Shown one piece after another: positions 1 to 8,798 of a stretch of DNA of 64,000 nt. Within the stretch, counting starts at the first letter, position 1; each line of letters begins with the position of its first letter. The position numbers and the translations under genes are program-made. This DNA comes from Glycomyces sp. TRM65418. GTDB taxonomy: Bacteria > Actinomycetota > Actinomycetes > Mycobacteriales > Micromonosporaceae. The notes below the pieces were generated by a model that saw only the letters and a program-made list of their open reading frames with translations, did not search any database and was not told where the DNA came from. The stretch spans positions 62,001 through 126,000 of the forward strand of contig NZ_JAJFAX010000011.1 of assembly GCF_019710475.1 (NCBI RefSeq), written 5' to 3'.

Positions 1-1
1 C

Positions 2-658
2 GTCGACCTCCGCATCCCCGCGGGCGAACGCCTCGCCGTCGTGGGACCCAGCGGCGCGGGCAAGTCCACGATCGCCCGGCTCGTCTCGGGCACCGACACG
101 CCCAAGGCGGGCCGCGTGACCATCGGGGGAGTGGACGTCGCGACCCTCCCGCTCGGCGAACGCCGCGGCCACGTCACGCTCGTGACCCAGGAGCACCACG
201 TCTTCACCGCGACGCTGCGCGACAACCTCACCCTCGCCAAACCCGACGCCGCCGACGCCGAACTGCGCGCCGCGTTGGACGCGGTGGGCGCGACCTGGGC
301 CACCGACCTCGACCTCGAGCTGGGCGGCACCGCGAAGCCGCTCGACGCCGCCGCCGCTCAGCAGATCGCGCTGGCCCGGATCGTCCTCGCCGACCCGGAC
401 GTGGTGATCCTCGACGAGGCCACGGCCATGCTCGATCCGCGCGCCGCCCGCGACACCGAACGCGCCTTGGCCGCCGTCCTCAAGGGCCGCACCGTCATCG
501 GCATCGCGCACCGGCTCCACACGGCCCACGACGCCGACCGCATCGCCGTCGTCGAAGCCGGCCGCCTGGTCGAGCTCGGCAGCCACACCGAACTGCTCGA
601 AGCGGACGGCCCGTACGCGGGCCTCTGGCGAAGCTGGCACGGCACCGGGTCGCGGTAG
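2..658 (+). CDS. ABC exporter ATP-binding half, C-terminal part (5' end outside window)
   Basis: Only the nucleotide-binding domain of an ABC transporter is present; the reading frame is open from base 2 and the membrane domain lies upstream. Walker A (GPSGAGKST), the Q-loop (LVTQEHHVF), Walker B (VVILDEAT) and the H-loop (IAHRL) are intact. The ABC signature LSGGQ is replaced by LDAAAAQQ. It is a close paralogue of the gene at 4761, including that unusual signature, so an exporter pair is probably duplicated here, with this copy's partner upstream of the window. It ends shortly after the domain (WHGTGSR) and lacks the long tail of the 4761 copy. Family assignment is secure; the substrate is unknown. 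Confidence 0.9.
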   Translation, partial: VDLRIPAGERLAVVGPSGAGKSTIARLVSGTDTPKAGRVTIGGVDVATLPLGERRGHVTLVTQEHHVFTATLRDNLTLAKPDAADAELRAALDAVGATWATDLDLELGGTAKPLDAAAAQQIALARIVLADPDVVILDEATAMLDPRAARDTERALAAVLKGRTVIGIAHRLHTAHDADRIAVVEAGRLVELGSHTELLEADGPYAGLWRSWHGTGSR

Positions 659-686
659 GACGCCTGCGGGCCCGCCTGAACGGTCC

Positions 687-1583
687 TCAGCGGAGCGTCA
701 GGGAGGTCTCGGACTCGACGTGACTCAGCTTCTCCGGGTTCCGGACGTAGTAGAGGCCCGCGATGAGGCCGTCCTCCACGCGGACCGCCATGATCCCGTC
801 GAGTTCCCCGTCCAGGTGCACCATGAGCGCCGGACCGCCGTTGACCACGGTGAGCTCGGCCGTGAGCGCGCCTTCGAGCTTGGCGAGACCGCCGAAGAAC
901 ATGCGGGCCGCCTTGTCGGCGCCGACCACGGGCCGCAGCGCCGCGTGCTTCAGGCCGCCGCCGTCGCCCACGACGACGACGTCGGGCGCGAGCACGTCGA
1001 TGAGGCCCCGCAGATCCCCGGTCTCGAGCGCCCGCTGCAGCGACTCCAACGCCGCCCGGGTCTCGCTCGGCGAGACCGATTCCCTCGGGCGGCGGGCGTC
1101 GACGTGCTTGCGGGCGCGGTGCGCGATCTGGCGGACCGCCTCCGGGGACTTGCCGACCGCCGCCGCGATCTCGCCGTAGCCGAGGTCGAAGGCCTCGCGC
1201 AGCACGAACACGGCGCGCTCGGTCGGCGAGAGGGTCTCCAGGACGAGCATGAGCGCCATCGACACGCTCTCGGCGAGCTCGACGTCGTCGGCCACGTCCG
1301 GCGTGGTCAGCACCGGCTCGGGCAGCCACGGGCCGATGTACGCCTCCTTGCGGCGCTGCATGGCGCGCAGCCGGTTGAGCGACTGCCGGGTGGTGATCCG
1401 CACCAGGTAGGCGCGCGGGTCGCGCACCCGGTCGAGGTCGACCTCGACCCATCGCAGCCAGGTCTCCTGGAGCACGTCCTCGGCGTCGGCCGCGGAGCCG
1501 AGCATCTCGTACGCGACCGTGAAGAGCAGGTTGCGGTGGGCGACGAACGCCTCGGTCGCCGGGTCGGCGGCGGGGCCGCTCAT
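687..1583 (-). CDS. ECF41-family RNA polymerase sigma factor (SigJ-like) with C-terminal SnoaL-like domain
   Basis: This is an alternative sigma factor of 298 aa. Sigma region 2 is at the N-terminus (NLLFTVAYEMLGSAADAEDV, then LQETWLRW) and region 4 near residues 130-180 (GYGEIAAAVGKSPEAVRQIA). A SnoaL/NTF2-like C-terminal domain of about 100 residues follows. It carries the words typical of ECF41 proteins: WLPEP in the linker, DGGG, and NPEKL near the end. In this family the fused domain replaces a separate anti-sigma factor. The start at 1583 has a good GAGGAG ribosome site; a longer frame to 1649 would put GC-rich non-conserved sequence in front. It follows the oxidoreductase gene, matching the usual ECF41 pairing with a carboxymuconolactone decarboxylase, oxidoreductase or epimerase. 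Confidence 0.92.
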   Translation of the reverse strand: MSGPAADPATEAFVAHRNLLFTVAYEMLGSAADAEDVLQETWLRWVEVDLDRVRDPRAYLVRITTRQSLNRLRAMQRRKEAYIGPWLPEPVLTTPDVADDVELAESVSMALMLVLETLSPTERAVFVLREAFDLGYGEIAAAVGKSPEAVRQIAHRARKHVDARRPRESVSPSETRAALESLQRALETGDLRGLIDVLAPDVVVVGDGGGLKHAALRPVVGADKAARMFFGGLAKLEGALTAELTVVNGGPALMVHLDGELDGIMAVRVEDGLIAGLYYVRNPEKLSHVESETSLTLR

Positions 1584-1602
1584 GGCTCGTCTCCTCTCTG
1601 GC

Positions 1603-1636
1603 GGGCGCGTGCCGCGGGGTGTCGCGGCACGCGCCC
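1603..1636 (-). terminator. Perfect 14-bp stem-loop between oxidoreductase and sigma factor genes
   Basis: Positions 1603-1616 pair perfectly with 1623-1636 around a 6-nt loop. The hairpin lies in the 82-bp gap between the oxidoreductase stop codon and the ribosome site of the sigma gene. It has no T tract. It could attenuate readthrough, so that the enzyme is made in excess of the sigma factor, or stabilise mRNA ends. Confidence 0.6.
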
Positions 1637-1665
1637 CGGTTTCCTTCATTGAAGCGGAGGCGCGG

Positions 1666-2850
1666 TCACGCCGCCCGGTCGACGGCCCTCGCCGCGCCGC
1701 GTTCGGCCAGCAGGCTCGAGCGCCGCTCGTCCTTGGGCTTCCAGACGAACGTCCCGGGTTCGCGGGCCTCCTTCGCCAGCATCCCGATGACGTGCGGGTA
1801 GGTGAACTCCTTGAGCTTGGAGCCCAGGCGGCCGCTGACGAAGAGGCGCCTCGCCTCGCCGTTCTTGGCGAGGAACTGCATGGTGGCGTTGCCGCTCCCC
1901 AGACTGGTGCAGACGGCGGGCAGCCCGATGTCGATCGGGGCGGGCCGGTCGCCGGAGAGGCGGGCCAGGACCGTGTCGGCGGCGTGCGCGCCGAGCGGGA
2001 TCGCCCCCTGGCAGCTCATCCGCAGCGGCACGCCCGACGGCGAGACCGAGTCCCCGGCCGCGACGATCCGCTCGTCGTCCACACTGGTCAACGTCTCGTC
2101 GGTGATGAGGCGGCCCTTGTCGTCGGTGCGCAGCCCGCTCCGCACGGCCAGATCCGGCACGCCGAACCCGGCGGTCCAGACGGTCACCGCGCTCGGGACC
2201 TCCTTGCCGTCGCCGAGCCGCACGGCGTCGCGCGTCACGGCCGTCGCCGTCCCCTCGAGCACGGTCACCCCGAGCCTGGCCATCCGCTTGCGGACCGTCT
2301 GGCGGGCCTTCGGGTGCAGATACGGGGCGAACCGCGTGCCCGCCAAGAGCGTCACGGGACGGCCGGCGTCCGCCAGCTCGGCCGCGACCTCGTTGCCGGT
2401 GGGGCCGGAGCCGACCACGGTCACCGGGGCGGAGAGGGGCGTGTCGTCCAGGACCGACCGCAGCCGCTGCGCCGCCTCCAGGGTGTCCATCGTGTAGGCG
2501 AACTCGGCCGCTCCGGGCGCGCTCGGCTCGGCGCTGCCGCTGCCGACCGCGTAGACCAGGTAGTCGTAGCGGACCGCGCCGCCGGACGCCAGCGAGACGC
2601 TGCGCTCGGCCGCGTCGATCCGGGTCGCGGCGTCGACCACCAGCCGGACGGCCGGGCTCAGGGTCTGCTCGTACTCGACGAGCGGGTCGCCCGAACCGGC
2701 GACCAGATGGTGCAGGCGGATCCGCTGGACGAACGTCGAGCGGGGGTTGATGAGCGTCACGTACACGTCGTCGCGCCGCGTCAGGCGGTTGGCCGCCATG
2801 ACACCGGCGTATCCGCCGCCGATCACGACCACTTCGGTGCTCTCAGCCAT
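1666..2850 (-). CDS. NAD(P)/FAD-dependent oxidoreductase (NDH-2-like), ECF41 partner
   Basis: This is a flavoprotein of 394 aa in the pyridine nucleotide-disulphide oxidoreductase / type II NADH dehydrogenase-like superfamily. The N-terminal FAD fold has GGGYAGVMAANR, a second dinucleotide fold near residue 150 carries GSGPTGNEVAAELA, and a third motif, AAGDSVSP, near residue 275 matches the FAD-binding GD element. No redox-active CxxC is seen. The start at 2850 follows AAGGAG at good spacing; an upstream in-frame ATG at 2889 has no ribosome site and would lie inside the predicted promoter. It is the upstream gene of a two-gene unit with the ECF41 sigma factor, which probably drives it. The physiological electron acceptor cannot be read from sequence. 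Confidence 0.85.
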   Translation of the reverse strand: MAESTEVVVIGGGYAGVMAANRLTRRDDVYVTLINPRSTFVQRIRLHHLVAGSGDPLVEYEQTLSPAVRLVVDAATRIDAAERSVSLASGGAVRYDYLVYAVGSGSAEPSAPGAAEFAYTMDTLEAAQRLRSVLDDTPLSAPVTVVGSGPTGNEVAAELADAGRPVTLLAGTRFAPYLHPKARQTVRKRMARLGVTVLEGTATAVTRDAVRLGDGKEVPSAVTVWTAGFGVPDLAVRSGLRTDDKGRLITDETLTSVDDERIVAAGDSVSPSGVPLRMSCQGAIPLGAHAADTVLARLSGDRPAPIDIGLPAVCTSLGSGNATMQFLAKNGEARRLFVSGRLGSKLKEFTYPHVIGMLAKEAREPGTFVWKPKDERRSSLLAERGAARAVDRAA

Positions 2851-2884
2851 GGTGTCTCCTTCGTTGTGGGAGGGTCGACCACAA

Positions 2885-2911
2885 GACACCGGCCGTTGGC
2901 CGCCCGTGACA
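2885..2911 (-). promoter_or_regulatory. Predicted ECF41-type promoter for the oxidoreductase-sigma unit
   Basis: On the minus strand TGTCACG (2911-2905) is followed after exactly 16 nt by TGTC (2888-2885), about 35 nt before the oxidoreductase start. The published ECF41 target is TGTCACA-n16-CGTC, so this differs by one base in each element with correct spacing and position. This suggests the sigma factor activates its own operon. Confidence 0.65.
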
Positions 2912-3024
2912 TGTCGTGACTCGCCTCACTCGAAGTGGCGATGAGTCCCCGGCGCAGTGTGACGGCCGGAGGGTGCGAGCTTAATCGATTGCCGCTTGTC
3001 GGACCCGCCCTTTACGCTCGGCTA

Positions 3025-4764
3025 GTGAGGTTCCTCCGCGCCCCCGAACTGCCGCTCGAAGACCCCCTCAGATCCGAGGGGTCGAGGGGCGTTCCCTCAC
3101 AACCGCCGGGGACCCCCTGGCGGTTCCTCATCTGGCTCGCCGGCCGCCGCAAGGGCCTCATGCTGAAGGCGCTCATCACCTCCGCGATCGCGCTCGGCGC
3201 GCTCCCGGTGCTGCCGTTCTTCCTCACCGGCGCGGTCGACAACGGCCTGCGCGAACGCGACTGGGGCGCGCTCACCGCCTGGTCGCTCGGCATGATCGGC
3301 GCCGGGTTCTTCACCGCCGCGATGATCGTCGTCTCGCACCGGTACACGGTGTTCTGGCGCATGGACGCCGCCTACCGCACCCTGCAGCTCGCCACCCGCA
3401 AGGTCAACCGGCTCGGCGACGAACTGCGGCGCAAGGTCACCACCGGCGCGGTCGTCAGCGTCGGCGCGACGGACATCAACCGCATCTCGTGGGCCGTCGA
3501 CTCGCTCTCGCCCACCGCCGGGTGCCTCGTGGGCCTCGTCGCGGTCGGCGTCCTGCTGTTCAACACCTCGGTCGCGCTCGGCCTCACCATCTTCATCGGC
3601 GTCTTCGCCGTCGGCCTCATCACCGGCCCGCTCCTGACGCGGCTCCAGGCCAGCCAGGAGACCTACCGCGAGCGCGTCGGCGACATCACCGAACGCGCCT
3701 CCGACATCGTCTCGGGCCTGCGGGTCCTGCGCGGCATCGGCGGCGAGGCCCGCTTCAACGCCTCCTACCGGCGCGACTCCGACGCTCTGCGCTCGGCCGG
3801 GTACAAGGTCGCCGGGCCCACCGCCTGGCTCAACTCGCTGGGGGAGGGCACGCCCGCGATCCTGCTCGGCGTCGTCATCTGGATCGCCGGACGCCAGGTC
3901 GCCTCCGGCGACCTCACCCCCGGCCAGATGGTCGCCGCCTTCGGCTACACCGGCGCGCTGCTGCTGCCGGTGCACTGGCTCATCGGCTGCACCTACCGGA
4001 TCATCGAGGGCCGCGTTGCCGCCGGGAAGGTCTGCGAACTGCTCGCCGTCCCCGAACGCCGAGCCCCGCAGGAGATCCTGCCCGGTCCGCGCGAAGGCGC
4101 CGAGCTCCACGACCCCGAGTCGGGCCTCACGGTGAAGGGCGGCGAGCTGCTCGCCGTGGCCTCCAACGACTCCGGGCAGGTCGCCGCCGTCTTCGACCGG
4201 CTCGGCGGCTACACCGAGTCCGAGGCCCGCTTCGGCGCCGTCCCCGTCGCGCAGCTCGACCGCGATGAACTGCGGCGGCGCGTCCTCGTCGCCGAGCACG
4301 ACGCGTACCTGTTCGCCGGGGCCCTGGCCTCGGTCGTCGCGGCCCGCGACGGTCACGACCGCGTGGAGGCCGCCGTCGAGGCCGCCTCCGCGCACGACGT
4401 CGTCGAGGCCCTGCCCGACGGGCTGGACACCGAACTCGACAACCAGGCCCGCACGCTCTCCGGCGGCCAGCGCCAGCGCCTGCGCCTGGCCCGGGCCATC
4501 GCCGCCGAGCCCGAGGTCCTGCTGCTGCACGAGCCGACCTCCGCGGTCGACTCCCACACCGAGGCCCGCATCGTCGACCGCCTCGCCGAGGCCCGCGGCG
4601 GCCGCGCCACCGCGGTCGCGACCACCTCGCCGCTGTGGCTGGGCCGCGCCGACCGGATCGCGTTCGTCCAGGGCGGCAAGGTCGTCGCCACCGGCCGCCA
4701 CCGCGAGCTGGCCGCCGAGCACGCCGACTACCGCGCACTCGTCACCCGAGGTGAGGAAGCATGA
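3025..4764 (+). CDS. Heterodimeric ABC exporter, ATPase-degenerate subunit
   Basis: This is an ABC exporter half of 579 aa: six membrane helices in residues ~35-310, then a nucleotide-binding domain. The domain keeps a perfect signature (LSGGQRQRLRLARA) but is degenerate elsewhere. The Walker A region reads ASNDSGQVAAV with no lysine, the Q-loop glutamine is lost, Walker B reads LLLHEPTSAVD with His for Asp, and the H-loop histidine is absent (ATTSPLW). It therefore cannot hydrolyse ATP alone but can donate its signature to the partner. The stop overlaps the partner's start by ATGA. GTG 3025 is preferred to ATG 2935, since the first 30 residues from 2935 look non-coding. The substrate is unknown. 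Confidence 0.88.
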   Translation: MRFLRAPELPLEDPLRSEGSRGVPSQPPGTPWRFLIWLAGRRKGLMLKALITSAIALGALPVLPFFLTGAVDNGLRERDWGALTAWSLGMIGAGFFTAAMIVVSHRYTVFWRMDAAYRTLQLATRKVNRLGDELRRKVTTGAVVSVGATDINRISWAVDSLSPTAGCLVGLVAVGVLLFNTSVALGLTIFIGVFAVGLITGPLLTRLQASQETYRERVGDITERASDIVSGLRVLRGIGGEARFNASYRRDSDALRSAGYKVAGPTAWLNSLGEGTPAILLGVVIWIAGRQVASGDLTPGQMVAAFGYTGALLLPVHWLIGCTYRIIEGRVAAGKVCELLAVPERRAPQEILPGPREGAELHDPESGLTVKGGELLAVASNDSGQVAAVFDRLGGYTESEARFGAVPVAQLDRDELRRRVLVAEHDAYLFAGALASVVAARDGHDRVEAAVEAASAHDVVEALPDGLDTELDNQARTLSGGQRQRLRLARAIAAEPEVLLLHEPTSAVDSHTEARIVDRLAEARGGRATAVATTSPLWLGRADRIAFVQGGKVVATGRHRELAAEHADYRALVTRGEEA

Positions 4765-6743
4765 CCGACCAGAGGTCCACGCAACTGCCGGTGGCCGACA
4801 CCTCCGCCGTCCGCCGCGCGTTCTTCCGGCTCCTGGCCTCCGAGAAGCGCCGCGCGACGGTCGCCGTCGGCCTGCACCTGATCGCGGCCGTCGCCGCCGC
4901 GGTCGCCCCGATCCTGCTGGGCGACATGCTCGACCGGATCGCCGCCGGATCCGGCAAGGCCGAGGTCGACCGCCTCGCCCTCGGCCTGCTCGCCTCGATC
5001 GTCGCGGTCGTCGTCTTCACCTGGGCCGGCACGTTCGTGTCCTACCGGCTCGGCGAGCGGCTCTCGGCCCGGATGCGCGTCCAGTTCGTCGACCGGGCGC
5101 TGCGCCTGCCGATGCCCGTGGTCGAGCAGGCCGGCTCGGGCGACCTCATGACCCGCTCCTCGGCCGACGTGCCCGAGGCCGGGGTCCTGTTCCGCGACGG
5201 CCTCCCGCAGGTCACCGTCTCGCTCCTCAAAGTCCTGGTCTTCTTCGCCGCGATGCTCGTCGCGAGCCCGCTGCTGGGCCTGTGCATGCTCGTGGTCGTG
5301 CCGCCGCTGTACATCGGCACCCGCTGGTACCTCAAGCGCGGCCGTCGGGGCTACCTCGCCGAGCGCGAGGCCGAGTCCGAGATCGGCGACACCATCGGCG
5401 CGTCCGCGGACGGCGCCCGCACCACCGAGGCCTACCGCCTCGGCGACCAGCGCGACGCCGCCGGGGACGCCACCGTGGCCCGCCACTGGAAGGCCGCCCG
5501 GTACACGCTGTTCCTGCGCAGCGTGTACTTCCCGTTCCTCGACGGCGCGTACGCCCTGCCGACCGCCGCGGTGCTCCTCGTCGGCGGCGCGTTCTACTTC
5601 GACGGCACGGTCACCCTCGGCACCGTCGCCACCTGCGCGGTCCTCACGCGGCAGATCATGTTCCCGATCGACCACATCCTCATGTGGGTCGAGAAGGTCC
5701 AGCGCGGTATCGCGGCCATGTCCCGCATCGAAGGCGTCGCCGAAGCGGAGGACACCGAGGAGACCGCGACCGCCGACCGGCCCGTCGACGGCACCGTGGA
5801 CCTCACGGACGTCCGCTACGCCTACCCGACCAGCCCGCGCGACGTGCTCCACGGCGTCACCCTGAGCGTCCCCGCCGGGCAGCGCCTCGCCGTCGTCGGC
5901 CCGTCCGGCGCGGGCAAGTCGACCCTGGCCCGGCTCATCTCCGGCTCGGACGTGCCCCGCGAGGGCCGCGCCGCGATCGGCGGCGTCGACGTGGCCGCGC
6001 TGCCGCTCGACGAGCGCCGCAAGCGCGTCACCCTGGTCACCCAGGAGCACCACGTGTTCACGGCCTCCTTGCGGGACAACCTGATCCTCGCCAAGGCCGG
6101 GGCCACGGACGAGGAGCTGCACGAGGCGCTCGCCGCGGTCGGGGCGGACTGGGCCTTCGACCTGCCCGAGGGTCTGGACACGCCTCTGGGCGGCAAGAAC
6201 CGGGAACTCGACGCGGCCAGCGCCCAGCAGATCGCGCTCGCGCGCATCATCCTGGCCGACCCGGACGTGGTGATCCTCGACGAGGCGACGGCGATGCTCG
6301 ACCCGCGCGCGGCCCGCGACACCGAGCGCGCGCTGGGGGCGGTCCTGGAAGGCCGCACCGTGATCGCGATCGCCCACCGGCTGCACACCGCGCACGACGC
6401 CGACCGGATCGCCGTGGTCGAGGACGGCAGGGTCGCGGAACTCGGCAGCCACGACGAGCTCATCGCACTCGGCGGCCACTACGCGGATCTCTGGAAGGCC
6501 TGGCACGGCGAGGGCACGAGCCGTAATTCGGCTCAGCACGGCGAGGGCACGAGCCGTGATTCGACTCAGCACGGAGCCGCCGCACCGGCTCGAGAGGGAG
6601 CGGTCGAATCGCCGGAGGACGAGGCGTTCGCCGCCGCGAAGTCCTTATCCCGCAAAAAGAACCAGGCCCCGGGCTTTCGCCCGGGGCCTGCACTGGCTCG
6701 AGAACACCACCACAAGTCGGAACACCCACCGACTCGTTATTAG
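4761..6743 (+). CDS. Heterodimeric ABC exporter, catalytic subunit with low-complexity C-terminal tail
   Basis: This ABC exporter half is 660 aa, with a membrane domain in residues ~20-325 and an ATPase domain at ~345-580. Walker A (GPSGAGKST), Q-loop, Walker B (VVILDEAT) and H-loop (IAHRL) are intact, but the signature is LDAASAQQ. With the preceding subunit it forms one complete composite ATP site and one dead site. Its start overlaps the upstream stop by ATGA and has a GAGGAAGC ribosome site. After the ATPase domain comes a tail of ~75 residues made of an 11-residue repeat (HGEGTSRNSAQ / HGEGTSRDSTQ), an acidic patch and basic residues. The paralogue ending at 658 has no such tail, so it may be an extension through a former terminator. 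Confidence 0.9.
   Translation: MTDQRSTQLPVADTSAVRRAFFRLLASEKRRATVAVGLHLIAAVAAAVAPILLGDMLDRIAAGSGKAEVDRLALGLLASIVAVVVFTWAGTFVSYRLGERLSARMRVQFVDRALRLPMPVVEQAGSGDLMTRSSADVPEAGVLFRDGLPQVTVSLLKVLVFFAAMLVASPLLGLCMLVVVPPLYIGTRWYLKRGRRGYLAEREAESEIGDTIGASADGARTTEAYRLGDQRDAAGDATVARHWKAARYTLFLRSVYFPFLDGAYALPTAAVLLVGGAFYFDGTVTLGTVATCAVLTRQIMFPIDHILMWVEKVQRGIAAMSRIEGVAEAEDTEETATADRPVDGTVDLTDVRYAYPTSPRDVLHGVTLSVPAGQRLAVVGPSGAGKSTLARLISGSDVPREGRAAIGGVDVAALPLDERRKRVTLVTQEHHVFTASLRDNLILAKAGATDEELHEALAAVGADWAFDLPEGLDTPLGGKNRELDAASAQQIALARIILADPDVVILDEATAMLDPRAARDTERALGAVLEGRTVIAIAHRLHTAHDADRIAVVEDGRVAELGSHDELIALGGHYADLWKAWHGEGTSRNSAQHGEGTSRDSTQHGAAAPAREGAVESPEDEAFAAAKSLSRKKNQAPGFRPGPALAREHHHKSEHPPTRY
6504..6569 (+). 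repeat. Two tandem 33-bp repeats in the exporter C-terminal tail
   Basis: Units 6504-6536 and 6537-6569 differ at only a few bases and encode HGEGTSRNSAQ and HGEGTSRDSTQ. The first six bases of a third copy (CACGGA) follow. The length is a multiple of three, so copy-number change would keep the frame. Confidence 0.9.
6664..6689 (+). terminator. 11-bp GC-rich stem-loop inside the exporter 3' coding end
   Basis: Positions 6664-6674 pair perfectly with 6679-6689 around the loop TTTC, preceded by an A-rich run (CGCAAAAAGA). This is terminator-like but lies inside the predicted reading frame, 54 nt before the stop codon. Confidence 0.6.
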
Positions 6744-6988
6744 CAAGGAAACAGAAAGGAAACCAGGAAACCCGTTCCGAACCAGTAACGAGAGAGTATC
6801 ACGTCACATGCGCGGTGACTAGGGGGTCATATGCAGGTCACTCGATCCCTGCCAAGCGGTTTTCACGAGCCCTCCGTCACACTCCACGGCGAGCCCACAT
6901 CAGGGGACGCCCGGCTCGGGCCCGCCCCGCGCACGGCCTAGACTCGACTGGTCTTCCCGCAGCTAGTAACCGTTAGGAAACACCTGTC

Positions 6989-7288
6989 GTGAGTACGATT
7001 TCACGCGAGGAAGTCGCGCACCTGGCGCGGCTGGCCCGCCTCGAAGTCACCGATGACGAGCTCGACGCCTTCGCGGGCCAGCTCGACGTCATCCTCGAAT
7101 CGATGAAGACGCTCGCCGAGGTCGACACGGACGGCGTCCAGCCGACCTCGCACGCGGTGCCGCTGGTGAACGTGTTCCGGGAAGACCGGCCCCAGCCGTC
7201 CCTGCCCCGCGACGCCGTGCTCGCGGGCGCGCCCGACACCGCCGAGGACCGCTTCCGCGTCCCGCGCATCCTGGACGAGGAGGCCTAG
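6989..7288 (+). CDS. gatC: Aspartyl/glutamyl-tRNA amidotransferase subunit C
   Basis: This is a 99-aa GatC subunit of the cytoplasmic GatCAB amidotransferase, which converts Glu-tRNA(Gln) and Asp-tRNA(Asn) to the amidated forms. The N-terminal helical signature (ISREEVAHLARLARLEVTDD) and the C-terminal FRVPRIL segment are typical. The start is GTG, with AGGAAA some 12 nt upstream; a TAGACT -10-like hexamer is at 6939-6944. It is the first gene of gatC-gatA-gatB, three bases before gatA. GatC stabilises GatA and bridges it to GatB. Confidence 0.97.
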   Translation: MSTISREEVAHLARLARLEVTDDELDAFAGQLDVILESMKTLAEVDTDGVQPTSHAVPLVNVFREDRPQPSLPRDAVLAGAPDTAEDRFRVPRILDEEA

Positions 7289-7291
7289 CCC

Positions 7292-8794
7292 ATGAGCGAC
7301 CGCATCGTCGACAAGACCGCGGCCGAACTGGCCGCCGACATCCGCGAGGGCCGCCTGACCGCCGTCGCCGTCACCACGGCGTTCCTCGACCGCATCGCGG
7401 CGGTCGACGGCACCGTCAAGGCATTCCTCCACGTCGACCGCGAAGGCGCGCTCGCCACCGCGCGCGAGGTGGACGAGGCGCTCGCCCGCGGCGAGGAGCT
7501 CGGCCCGCTCGCGGGCGTCCCGATCGCCGTCAAGGACGTCGTGGTCACCAAGGGCCTCCCCACGACCGCGGCCTCCAAGATCCTCGAAGGCTGGATCCCG
7601 CCCTACGACGCGACGATCACCGAGCGCATCAAGGCCGCGAAGATGCCGATCCTCGGCAAGACCAACCTCGACGAGTTCGCCATGGGCTCCTCCACCGAGT
7701 ACTCGGCGTACGCCCAGACGGTGAACCCCTGGGACACCGCCCGGATCCCCGGCGGCTCCGGCGGCGGCTCGGCCGCGGCCGTCGCCGCCAAGATGGCCCC
7801 GCTCGCCATCGGCACCGACACGGGCGGCTCGATCCGCCAGCCCGGCGCGGTCACCGGCACCTTCGGCGCGAAGCCCACGTACGGGTCCAACTCCCGCTAC
7901 GGCCTCATCGCCTTCTCGTCCTCACTGGACACTCCTGGTCCCGTGTCCCGCAACGCCCTCGACGGCGCGCTGCTCCACGAGGTCATCTCCGGGTACGACC
8001 CGCGCGACTCCACCGCGATCGACGCGCCCGTCCCGCCCGTGGTCGCGGCCGCGAAGGCCGGAGCCGACGGCGACCTGAGCGGCGTCAAGCTCGGCGTCGT
8101 CAAGGAGTTCGACCAGACCTTCGACGCCGCCGAACCCGGCGTCGTCGAGGCCTACCGCCAGGCCGTCGAGCAGCTCGCGAAGCTCGGCGCCGAGATCGTC
8201 GAGGTCTCCTGCCCGTCCTTCTCCTACGCGCTGCCGACCTACTACCTCATCGCCCCGTCCGAGGCCTCCTCCAACCTGGCCCGCTACGACGGCGTCCGGT
8301 ACGGCCTGCGCGCCGGCGACGACGGCCGGCACGGCCTCGAAGAGGTCATGAGCCTCACCCGCGAGGCCGGTTTCGGCCCGGAGGTCAAGCGCCGCATCAT
8401 CCTCGGCACCTACGCGCTCAGCGCCGGGTACGTCGACGCGTTCTACGGCAAGGCCCAGAAGGTCCGCACCCTCATCAAGCGCGACTTCGAAGCCGCCTTC
8501 GAGCGGGTCGACGCCCTCATCAGCCCGACCACGCCGTTCATCGCCTTCAAGTTCGGCGAGCGCACCGGCGACCCGTACCAGATGTACCTCGCCGACCTCT
8601 ACACGATCCCGACCAACCTCTACGGCGGCCCGGGCGTCTCCGTCCCGGTCGGCCTTTCCGAGGGCATGCCCGTCGGCCTCCAGGTCATGGGCCCGGTCAT
8701 GGGCGACGACATCACCTACCGCGTCGCGGCGGCCGTCGAGTCCACGCAGGACACCCTGCTGGCGGACACCGCGCCCGAGATCGAGGAGCAGTAG
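7292..8794 (+). CDS. gatA: Aspartyl/glutamyl-tRNA amidotransferase subunit A
   Basis: This is a 500-aa amidase-signature enzyme that releases ammonia from glutamine for tRNA-dependent amidation. The Lys-cis-Ser-Ser triad is readable as K81 (AVKD), S156 (IPGGSGGGS) and S180 (DTGGSIRQP), with the same 75- and 24-residue spacings as characterised GatA proteins. Length is normal for the family. It lies between gatC and gatB with gaps of 3 and 4 nt, as one transcription unit. Presence of gatCAB implies that Gln-tRNA and/or Asn-tRNA is made by the indirect route. Confidence 0.98.
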   Translation: MSDRIVDKTAAELAADIREGRLTAVAVTTAFLDRIAAVDGTVKAFLHVDREGALATAREVDEALARGEELGPLAGVPIAVKDVVVTKGLPTTAASKILEGWIPPYDATITERIKAAKMPILGKTNLDEFAMGSSTEYSAYAQTVNPWDTARIPGGSGGGSAAAVAAKMAPLAIGTDTGGSIRQPGAVTGTFGAKPTYGSNSRYGLIAFSSSLDTPGPVSRNALDGALLHEVISGYDPRDSTAIDAPVPPVVAAAKAGADGDLSGVKLGVVKEFDQTFDAAEPGVVEAYRQAVEQLAKLGAEIVEVSCPSFSYALPTYYLIAPSEASSNLARYDGVRYGLRAGDDGRHGLEEVMSLTREAGFGPEVKRRIILGTYALSAGYVDAFYGKAQKVRTLIKRDFEAAFERVDALISPTTPFIAFKFGERTGDPYQMYLADLYTIPTNLYGGPGVSVPVGLSEGMPVGLQVMGPVMGDDITYRVAAAVESTQDTLLADTAPEIEEQ

Positions 8795-8798
8795 CGAC

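Noticed and set aside
3025-4764. Reading the exporter subunit as a decaying pseudogene because of its lost Walker motifs
   Set aside because: The frame is intact, LSGGQ is perfect and the losses are complementary to the partner, which points to selection rather than decay.
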